A stretch of DNA of 52,569 bases from an uncultured Bacteroidales bacterium (GTDB lineage: Bacteria > Bacteroidota > Bacteroidia > Bacteroidales > UBA932): assembly GCA_945874155.1 (NCBI GenBank), contig CAMCFO010000017.1, positions 1 through 52,569 of the forward strand, read 5' to 3'. Below the pieces are notes generated by a model. That model saw only the letters and a program-made list of their open reading frames with translations, searched no databases and had not been told where the DNA came from. The number at the start of each line of letters is the position of its first letter. Position 1 is the stretch's first letter. Shown piece by piece: positions 40,191 through 47,046 of the stretch. Made by a program: the position numbers and the translations under genes.

Positions 40191-40560
40191 TCAAAGAAGG
40201 AAACCGCTGTTTTGGACAGAATGTCCAAGGATTGGCAGAACGCCATAGCAAGTGTAATAGAACCAGCGGTTTCCTGAAAAATAAATAAAAGAGATTTTGT
40301 ATAAAAAAATTCTCGGGAGGCTCCCGCCTGCCGATTGTTCAAAAAATAAGTGACACGGGACACGGAAAACTTCCGACAATGGAGGAAGTGTGCCCCGGCA
40401 ACGCCGGGGATTTTCCGTGGCCTGTGCCACTATTTAGGGGTTGTATTTTTCCTTGGAAGAGGAAAGAGGGGAATTCTCGTTTTGGAGTTTTGTTGTTTTT
40501 TCCTCTGGTAGGGAGAGGTTTTTGCGTTATTGCGTTAATAACGCAATATTATTATGGTAA
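40191..40560 (-). other. Noncoding hairpin array upstream of leader J
   Basis: AGGAAACCGCTG (40198-40209) pairs with CAGCGGTTTCCT (40265-40276). CGGGAGGCTCCCG at 40314-40326 is a palindrome. A nested structure at 40355-40430 has GGACACGGAAAA near its left end and TTTTCCGTGGCC near its right, with CCCCGGCAACGCCGGGG inside. GTTAATAAC lies at 40534-40542. No gene fits here, and the density of stems suggests a long structured RNA. Confidence 0.5.
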
Positions 40561-40602
40561 ATCTGCGAGGAAAGCCACGAATTCATTCGTGGGTAGTTGA
40601 CA
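40556..40602 (-). repeat. Solo end-type hairpin
   Basis: Minus orientation: GTCAACTACCCACGAATGAATTCGTGG and then CTTTCCTCGCAGATTTACC. It is almost identical to the blocks at 34123 and 22648. Confidence 0.5.
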
Positions 40603-40663
40603 ATCTTAACTTAACCGTGATGTCGAGGGCTTAATTGATGTTATTTGTCGTTCTTTGGTATTG

Positions 40664-40671
40664 CAAAGGTA
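40664..40671 (-). promoter_or_regulatory. Candidate -7 box for the hairpin array and the 39786 gene
   Basis: CAAAGGTA is TACCTTTG on the minus strand. The first gene downstream starts at 40064, so the transcript would carry a leader of about 590 bases made of the hairpins described. Confidence 0.45.
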
Positions 40672-40704
40672 GACAAAAATCAGATGATATACCGCAATAA
40701 TATT

Positions 40705-41403
40705 TTATAGAATTACTTTTCCCGCATTTTTCCAGAGATAGATGTCGGTATCAGAAATTACCTTGTTCCATTTTCCTCCGTTTTTCTCTGCGGTGGCATT
40801 TTTATACGGTTCACCTTTGATAAAATAGTCCTTGAGAGTATTTTCGTGGTAGTCTGCGTATTTTGCAGCTGCATTTTTTGTAAAGGCTGCAACCGCTGGA
40901 TTTGAATTGGTTAGTTCTTTCCATGCCGTTTCGGTTATAGCCGTTTTGATATCGAGTCTTTTATATACTCTCCATAATTGAGGCCCCCATTCCGTCGCTA
41001 CTGGATGTTCAAGAAACAGTCTCTGTTTCTTTGATGCGAGCCAACTGCTGTACATTTCGAAAAGGATGTAGATGATTTTGTTTTTGTTGTGTACAGGGGC
41101 TCCCAGTAGTTGCAGTTGATAGAGGAGGGCATTGGCGACATCAAAACTATCCAATCCCGTTTCTGAAAAGTCACCTTGTTCTGCGGCTTTTTCTGCTTTT
41201 GAGTTGATTCTCTCCAATCTTTTTGTTAAGTGCAAGGCTTTGTCCTTGTAGGTCTTTGCACAAGCAAGTGTTTTTCTTTGAAAAGCAAAGAAAATGGTTT
41301 GCAGTTCCTTCGCGGCTTCAATGGGGATATCGTTCGTTTTGTCGTTCACGAAATCTTCGATTGCTTTCAGATTTTCAGGATGTATGGAATAGAATGTGTC
41401 CAT
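40705..41403 (-). CDS. Hypothetical protein, 232 aa, behind a type-B leader
   Basis: The start is ATG 41403 (MDTFYSIHPEN), immediately after the AAAATTTTC box of leader K. The protein is helical and lysine-rich, with no recognised family. The gene is paired with DGR target 4, as the 103-aa gene is with target 1, and both openings read MDT. Confidence 0.5.
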   Translation of the reverse strand: MDTFYSIHPENLKAIEDFVNDKTNDIPIEAAKELQTIFFAFQRKTLACAKTYKDKALHLTKRLERINSKAEKAAEQGDFSETGLDSFDVANALLYQLQLLGAPVHNKNKIIYILFEMYSSWLASKKQRLFLEHPVATEWGPQLWRVYKRLDIKTAITETAWKELTNSNPAVAAFTKNAAAKYADYHENTLKDYFIKGEPYKNATAEKNGGKWNKVISDTDIYLWKNAGKVIL

Positions 41404-41500
41404 GATGAAAATTTTATGATAATTTTTGTATGAAGGAAGCATGCTTCCTGCTTGAAAGTCAATCAGACTTACCGGATTTTTCCGGTGAGTCTGATATGGA
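41404..41500 (-). promoter_or_regulatory. Structured 5' leader, type B (copy K)
   Basis: ATCAGACTCACCGG...CCGGTAAGTCTGATT (41461-41494), AGGAAGCATGCTTCCT (41434-41449) and AAAATTTTCATC are followed directly by ATG 41403. It matches the block at 15036 almost base for base. Confidence 0.6.
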
Positions 41501-41521
41501 GGGGTTGATTTTATCATAGTG

Positions 41522-41547
41522 GCCCGTGCTTTCGAAATAGACCGGGC
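41522..41547 (-). other. Conserved post-VR hairpin (copy 3)
   Basis: GCCCG-TGCTTTCGAAATAGA-CCGGGC lies 24 bases after the stop of DGR target 4, with the TTCGAAATAG loop of the other copies. Confidence 0.5.
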
Positions 41548-41570
41548 TGGGAATAAAGTATAGGCGAAAA

Positions 41571-42689
41571 TTATTCTGTGAGGAGAGGCCGCACCGAGTA
41601 GCCGCTGCTACGGTAGCCGTAGCCCTGCGGGTAGAGATCGTCCCCGTTCAGGTCGAGTTGATGACCGTCCTTTTCGCTGCCTGGAGTACTGAACCAACAG
41701 TTGCCGTCGTAGCCAACGTTGTAGATTGAGCCGGAGCTGTAGTCGCGGCACCCGGCCAAAGGTATGAATAAGTTTTTTGAACCGTCTTTTGTAGTGCAGT
41801 ATAGTCCGTTGTCGGCAAATCTTGTATTGTTTTCGGATAGCCTTGTGAATGTATCGTATTGTGGGATAGACCAGCCTATCGGACAAGGGTCGTAGATGGT
41901 TTTAGTAACCTTCTGGTCAATAGAATATCCGTTCATCTTTGAGTCCCAGAAGTATTTGTATTTGTCAGTTGTCCAAGAGTCTGAGTCGGTGCAATAGTAG
42001 AATGTTTTCGGATTCTGATGAGAAATGAACTGATTATGTATGCCTTTGACACTCTTAGACAGGATTTTCCTCTTTTCGTACGGCTCTTCGTTTGCGATGA
42101 ACGGGTCCTTCCTTCCCCACTGGTAGTATGGTGAGGTTGGTTTGCCGTCTTTTGTCCAGCCGTTCCAACCTAAGTTGCAAGGCATCAATTTGAAATCAAT
42201 GCCGTTTTTGTTGGTGATGATTTTCGGAGTCAGATCTTCATTAGTCAGCCACAAATGCCAAGACCAGAGGACAGTCCCGTCGTTGTCCTTGACAGCGATG
42301 AGGGCGTTGCAGGGTGAGAAGGATTCAACATCGAATGTTAGGAAATTCTCATCGACTGACAGGTTGTTGATTTTGGACTTTCCGTCATTCCACAACAATT
42401 CGGCTGACGTTATCACCTTTCCCTGAGCGGATGTGTGGTCTTTGATGAACGGGCTGGACCAGGCGTTGAACGGGACACCGTACGAGTCCTGAAAATCAGT
42501 TGCAATGCCTGCGGTGTAGAACGATTCGGTGTTGATTTGATTGTCCTTGATAGCATTGCCATAGACGAGAGGGATTTGGAAAGTTCCTTCTCTTCGGACA
42601 ATGTAACAATTGGCCGTGTTTCTTCGGTATGTTTCCCGACCGTTCCAGTCCGTGAGGGAGAGGTCGATAGGGGTATCCTGTGTATTCAT
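41571..42689 (-). CDS. DGR-diversified FISUMP/CLec target protein 4
   Basis: This 372-aa protein starts at ATG 42689 (MNTQDTPIDLSLTD), directly behind leader L. It is nearly identical to target 3 in the N-terminal half and shares YDPCPIGWSIPQYDTF. The variable region runs from GCRDYSSGSIYNV to GYSVRPLLTE and differs from the others at the codon positions expected from adenine mutagenesis (AAC/GGC/TAC/GAC, AAG/ATC/TAC, GGG/ATG/AGG). No signal peptide is present, so the display route is unknown. Confidence 0.85.
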   Translation of the reverse strand: MNTQDTPIDLSLTDWNGRETYRRNTANCYIVRREGTFQIPLVYGNAIKDNQINTESFYTAGIATDFQDSYGVPFNAWSSPFIKDHTSAQGKVITSAELLWNDGKSKINNLSVDENFLTFDVESFSPCNALIAVKDNDGTVLWSWHLWLTNEDLTPKIITNKNGIDFKLMPCNLGWNGWTKDGKPTSPYYQWGRKDPFIANEEPYEKRKILSKSVKGIHNQFISHQNPKTFYYCTDSDSWTTDKYKYFWDSKMNGYSIDQKVTKTIYDPCPIGWSIPQYDTFTRLSENNTRFADNGLYCTTKDGSKNLFIPLAGCRDYSSGSIYNVGYDGNCWFSTPGSEKDGHQLDLNGDDLYPQGYGYRSSGYSVRPLLTE

Positions 42690-42830
42690 ACAATAAAATT
42701 TTATGGATTTCCTTTTGCAGGAGGGTATTCTCCTGCCGGAAGAAAGATAAATCCCCGTGGTCAAAAGCGGAATCACATCTTAATATTCTACAGATGTTGC
42801 ATTGCTTTTGGACACGGGGATTATTGAGGG
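42690..42830 (-). promoter_or_regulatory. Structured 5' leader, copy L
   Basis: The long stem at 42750-42822 closes with AATCCCCGTG/CACGGGGATT, its apex has CTGTAGAATATTA, the palindrome CAGGAGGGTATTCTCCTG is near 42718-42735, and CATAAAATTTTATTGT precedes ATG 42689. Confidence 0.6.
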
Positions 42831-43090
42831 GAAACGGATTGTTTTCTCGATTTGGGTTCTTTACGCAGTCAGTGCATAGGATGCGGACCGCTGTGAGGAG
42901 AGGATGAGTCTGTTTGTTCAGGATGTGAACAAATCAGATGAAATCCGACCTGAACGGGAAAAGGGTAGCATCCGTTCCTACGACATCATTGATTAATGAT
43001 GTCGTGGGGACGGGGATGCATGACAGCGTGTTCTTTGTGTAGGGAGAGGTTTTGCGTTATTGCGTTATTAACGAAATAGCGCAAAAATCT
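42831..43090 (-). repeat. Second full copy of the leader unit
   Basis: This region repeats 290-560 nearly base for base, including GCAGTCAGTGCATAGGATGC, the GAGTCTGTTTGTTCAG segment, the large hairpin (42968-43019) and GCGTTATTGCGTTATTAAC (43054-43072). The inner hairpin of the large stem has changed on both arms between copies. On the minus strand a -7 box (TATGTTTG, 43167-43174) may drive it. Confidence 0.6.
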
Positions 43091-43200
43091 ATTTGAGAAT
43101 TCTTTTTATTACGAATGGAAAAATTATCTAAATCCTGACTTTTGTTCTTTATTTCCAACGATTTCACAAACATAAAATTTTGTAAACGGGTGTAAAATAC

Positions 43201-43208
43201 TATATTTG
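43201..43208 (+). promoter_or_regulatory. Promoter -7 box of the 43223 gene
   Basis: TATATTTG lies 15 bases before ATG 43223, a typical Bacteroidetes spacing. Confidence 0.6.
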
Positions 43209-43222
43209 CAAAAAGTATTTTT

Positions 43223-44623
43223 ATGGGTATTTCGAAAATATTGCCAAACAATTTCGGTAAGCAATCTATAGTTCCCCGTATTTTTGTTTCTTGGTATGGT
43301 AATCGATTTGTGCCGGAAAACGCATTGAAGGTTCAGATTTCCACAAGTTGTCCTGTGGGGATGAAAGACGATATGGATGTTTATTTTCGTTCCTTGTACC
43401 CGGATTTCAGTTCTATGGTGAAAGCCCATAAAGACGGTGTGATTGATGACCGGGAATACATTAGGAGGTATGTTTCGTCAGTCATTAAGCCGAACAAGGA
43501 GGCGATATTGAGGAATGTGGGGAGGTTGCAAGAGATGGCTGCTGAAAAGGGCGGTGATATTTATCTGTTTTGTTGGTGTGCACCGGGTAAGTTCTGTCAC
43601 AGGTACATTGTACGGGATTTTCTGCGGGAGAATGGTATTGAATGTTCAGAACCAGAGTGTGACATAAAAAGGTATGCGGGAGGGGAGTATGTATTGCCTG
43701 CAGGTGAGACAGCTGCAAATTCCAACGTTGAAGAAGAACAGGGTTGGTCCCGATATGCCGATAATGGGTATGAGGTTTCATCGAAAGGCGATAACCGTTA
43801 TTCGGCCTTTTATGCGAGGTTTGCAGTAGGGACATGTTTCGCTGGTCACGATGTTTCCGGAATGAGTATTGAAGAAGTTTATCAAACAATCATCAAAGGT
43901 TATCCGGATGTGAAATCCGGAAAGGGGAATGCCCCTTGCAGATGGAGTCCGTTGACAGTGATTCATCGTGGATATGCTACGGACGAAATGACCGAGGCCT
44001 CCGATTTGAAACAGACTGTAGCAGGTACTGCTTCTGATTATCTTGAAGGGATAGAAGCGAGATATCATTTCACTACTGAGCGTTGGGAGGCCGAAGGCTA
44101 CGCTGAGAGTCATGCTGATTCATCAGAAGAGCCGTGTACCGGAAAAAGGAATCGGCATTATTCTGGTTCCATTCCGCATGTTTCGTCTTATGTTGTCAAG
44201 CCTGGTGTTCCGTTTGTTTTGTTCGATGATTTGCATGATTTCAATCGCAATCGTCAAAGAGTGGGAGATGTACCACTTGTGATTTTGAAAACGGGAACTC
44301 TCAGTACAGGAGCATCTGAGTTTGTTTTGAGAGACGGTATGGAGAGTTTTGTCAAAAAACTTGATAATCCACCGAGTAGGGAAGACCTAAGTGAAATTAG
44401 TTACGGCTGGTACAAGAAGTTGTGGGAACTTTGGGCTTTTCAGAACAAGACTCTTGTTGATGAATTGGACAGCTTGTCTGCTGGAAAGCCTCTGACGGAT
44501 TGTTTTGCATCTACGCCGGTTTCGCAGGCAAGAGCTTTGTCTGAAATTTTGACAGACAGACGAAGGAGTTCTTTGCGGAATGGTTCAGTAAAGCCTTTGT
44601 TTAGGAATCCGGGACTCCATTGA
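43223..44623 (+). CDS. DUF488-like protein with unknown C-terminal domain, 466 aa
   Basis: Residues 30-150 resemble DUF488/DUF4326-type proteins: IRRYVSSVIKP and especially DIYLFCWCAPGKFCHRYIVR, matching the (L)CWE-PGEFCHR signature. The C-terminal 270 residues are not recognised. The function of DUF488 is unknown; the Cys and His cluster could bind metal. The gene stands at the head of a + strand pair with the zincin-repeat protein 43 bases downstream. Confidence 0.6.
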   Translation: MGISKILPNNFGKQSIVPRIFVSWYGNRFVPENALKVQISTSCPVGMKDDMDVYFRSLYPDFSSMVKAHKDGVIDDREYIRRYVSSVIKPNKEAILRNVGRLQEMAAEKGGDIYLFCWCAPGKFCHRYIVRDFLRENGIECSEPECDIKRYAGGEYVLPAGETAANSNVEEEQGWSRYADNGYEVSSKGDNRYSAFYARFAVGTCFAGHDVSGMSIEEVYQTIIKGYPDVKSGKGNAPCRWSPLTVIHRGYATDEMTEASDLKQTVAGTASDYLEGIEARYHFTTERWEAEGYAESHADSSEEPCTGKRNRHYSGSIPHVSSYVVKPGVPFVLFDDLHDFNRNRQRVGDVPLVILKTGTLSTGASEFVLRDGMESFVKKLDNPPSREDLSEISYGWYKKLWELWAFQNKTLVDELDSLSAGKPLTDCFASTPVSQARALSEILTDRRRSSLRNGSVKPLFRNPGLH

Positions 44624-44666
44624 TACCGAAGCATAAATCACTTGAAATATCTCAATACTTATCGTT

Positions 44667-47018
44667 ATGGCAATAAAGTATAATCATTCGTCACTTCCAC
44701 AGGATACGTTGGAGTATGAACTTGCGACACAGGTCGCGTTACATCTTGCAAAGAGATTGAACGGCATTGGTGTAAAAACGGTTGTGGACACTCAGGAAAA
44801 GGCAATGACGGCGCTCAGGATGAACGACGGTCGTTTATCTTTTTCTGCAGAACAGTCTGAATCCTCCAGCATAAGCAAAGATTTCACTGGTTGGAAGGTA
44901 TATCCTCAATGTAATACTCAAAAAGAGTGCGATAATTATGCGAAGGATATCGAAGGTACAATTTGGGCTCCCGGATTATTGTGGCTGAATGACATTCATT
45001 TCTTTTTTCAGGAAGGAAAGCCTCTTTATGGTATTCATGTGAAAGATGGGACATTGTGCGATATGCCTTTCGGTTGTAACATAAAGGATGAATTCGAGAA
45101 AGTCTATCCTTATATGTTGGAAAAGGGAATAAAGGTACCGAAGGTATATGTAGATGATATGGAACGTCTTCGGAAACTTCGGAATGACGAAATGACCTGG
45201 AAAGAGGCATTCTCTATGCCGATGGCAAGAAACATCGTCAGTGACAGACTGTCTATAAAACTGCCTGATATATATTATTGGGATAAATACAATAAGGATA
45301 TACTAAAAAAGGTGAAGTCAATTATTGACGCATCGAAGGATGAAAGGTTGAAGGAAGGTTATTACACAAAGGAGGAGTTACTTGAATTATGCCCTGAACC
45401 TTCGAAAGTGATTGCCATCAGAGCTGAGAAAATGGAGATTTCAATGACTTTACCGAATTTAGAGTTTGTAAATTCGGAGGAGATTAGTATTCCTGCCAGT
45501 GTCTCTTTCCCGAAGTTGAAAAATTTTGTAGGTTGTTTGAGATTATGCAATGGTTCGACACTGTCAGCAGGAAGTCTTAAGAATGTCTGGGCGATAAAAT
45601 GCGAAAGTTCAACTCTGTTGGCTGCAAGTCTTGAGAATGTCGGGATGATAGTAGGGAGGGGCAATGGAGTTCTTCGTGCGGATAATCTGCGAACAGCATA
45701 TGGTATAGATTTATATGACAACTCGCAAGTTTTTGCAAGCAAACTTGAAAATGTTCATAATCTGAGTATGGAGATTGATTCGCAGTTGCATTCTGATTCA
45801 TTGAAGCGAATCGGTCGCTGGATAGGTTTGGATGACGATTATTTCATACATGGATTCAATGATACTCGCATTGAATACATTGGCGGTGATTTTGGGATAA
45901 ACAAGGGCAATGAATATCTGTTACAGAATCTGCGTCAGGTTGATTCAATGTGGGTGACACAGGATGTACATCTTAAAACCCTTGAAAGAGTTAAAAATGT
46001 GTACTTGGATGACCATAGCAAGTTGAAGGCGGACAATCTTCGGTCGATAGATACGTTGAAAATGAGTGTCGGAAGTCGGCTGGAATCCAAATCCTTGACG
46101 AACATTGATGAGTTGGTAATTTTTAGAAATAATACGGTTATAGAGGCTCCTGCTTTGCGTCACATAGGAAAACTTGATTTGTGGCCTGATGCAAAAAATG
46201 CGAATTTAGGACATATATCAACGGTTGATGGAGACGTGCATATCTGTGCGAAAGCCGATGTCGTACTTGACAGTATTCGTCAGATTAATGGTAAACTTAT
46301 AGTTGGAGAAAAAGCGAGGGTATTTATTCCTCATCTTGAAACCGTGAAGGGTGGAATTTTGAAGACGGAAGATTCTGTTTGTAAATTTGGTAACAGGGAG
46401 CTTGAAGAGAGTGCTGTTGTTGCTGATTTAGATCAAGTTGTAGAGAACAGAATGTATCTTCTTCCTTTTCACACATCTGACGGAGTTGTGTATGGTTATG
46501 TGAAGGGAGATACGATACATCTTACTCCGGAAGGAATGAATCCTGAGACACCTATTCATGAATACACCCATTTATGGTTGCATGCAATGCGGAAGCAGAG
46601 TCCTGAAGAATGGGAAACGTTGATGGAATTGTCAAAAACACTTCCTGAATGGAAAGAGGTTTCAAACAATCCTGCCTATATGAATCTGAATGATGAGCGT
46701 AAGGCAGAGGAGGTGTTGGCAACAGCAGTCGGGAAAGACGCTTCCAAAATGATTTACGATGCCTGCACTCAGGCGAAGGAATCCGGTTCACTTACTGTTG
46801 CCAGGGCAGTTGAATATATACAGTCGTCATTGACTGAGTATGCTTGTGGGCTATGCGGTATTGATGCCGGCAAGCGGACAGATTTGACGATGCAGGTGTT
46901 GTTTGATATGGTGAACAGGACGCATATCGGAATCGAACACTGTATGGAACGGAGCGAGAAGGTCGCGGCACAGATAAAAAGGGAACCTGTACGGCAAAGG
47001 GGATCACCAAAGATGTGA
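44667..47018 (+). CDS. Repeat protein with C-terminal zincin motif, 783 aa
   Basis: Residues about 240-560 form tandem repeats of 20-22 residues with a beta-helix or leucine-rich-repeat look (LxxASLENV, LRADNLRTA, SKLENVHNL, LHSDSLKRI and so on). The C-terminal part has PIHEYTHLWLHAM near residue 630, an HExxH metalloprotease signature. No signal peptide or membrane segment was seen, so it acts inside the cell or enters a recipient with the DNA. Polyvalent plasmid and phage proteins often carry such zincin domains to counter recipient defences. The exact function is unknown. Confidence 0.65.
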   Translation: MAIKYNHSSLPQDTLEYELATQVALHLAKRLNGIGVKTVVDTQEKAMTALRMNDGRLSFSAEQSESSSISKDFTGWKVYPQCNTQKECDNYAKDIEGTIWAPGLLWLNDIHFFFQEGKPLYGIHVKDGTLCDMPFGCNIKDEFEKVYPYMLEKGIKVPKVYVDDMERLRKLRNDEMTWKEAFSMPMARNIVSDRLSIKLPDIYYWDKYNKDILKKVKSIIDASKDERLKEGYYTKEELLELCPEPSKVIAIRAEKMEISMTLPNLEFVNSEEISIPASVSFPKLKNFVGCLRLCNGSTLSAGSLKNVWAIKCESSTLLAASLENVGMIVGRGNGVLRADNLRTAYGIDLYDNSQVFASKLENVHNLSMEIDSQLHSDSLKRIGRWIGLDDDYFIHGFNDTRIEYIGGDFGINKGNEYLLQNLRQVDSMWVTQDVHLKTLERVKNVYLDDHSKLKADNLRSIDTLKMSVGSRLESKSLTNIDELVIFRNNTVIEAPALRHIGKLDLWPDAKNANLGHISTVDGDVHICAKADVVLDSIRQINGKLIVGEKARVFIPHLETVKGGILKTEDSVCKFGNRELEESAVVADLDQVVENRMYLLPFHTSDGVVYGYVKGDTIHLTPEGMNPETPIHEYTHLWLHAMRKQSPEEWETLMELSKTLPEWKEVSNNPAYMNLNDERKAEEVLATAVGKDASKMIYDACTQAKESGSLTVARAVEYIQSSLTEYACGLCGIDAGKRTDLTMQVLFDMVNRTHIGIEHCMERSEKVAAQIKREPVRQRGSPKM

Positions 47019-47046
47019 TAATATCCCGGTGAATTATGGGACAGCA

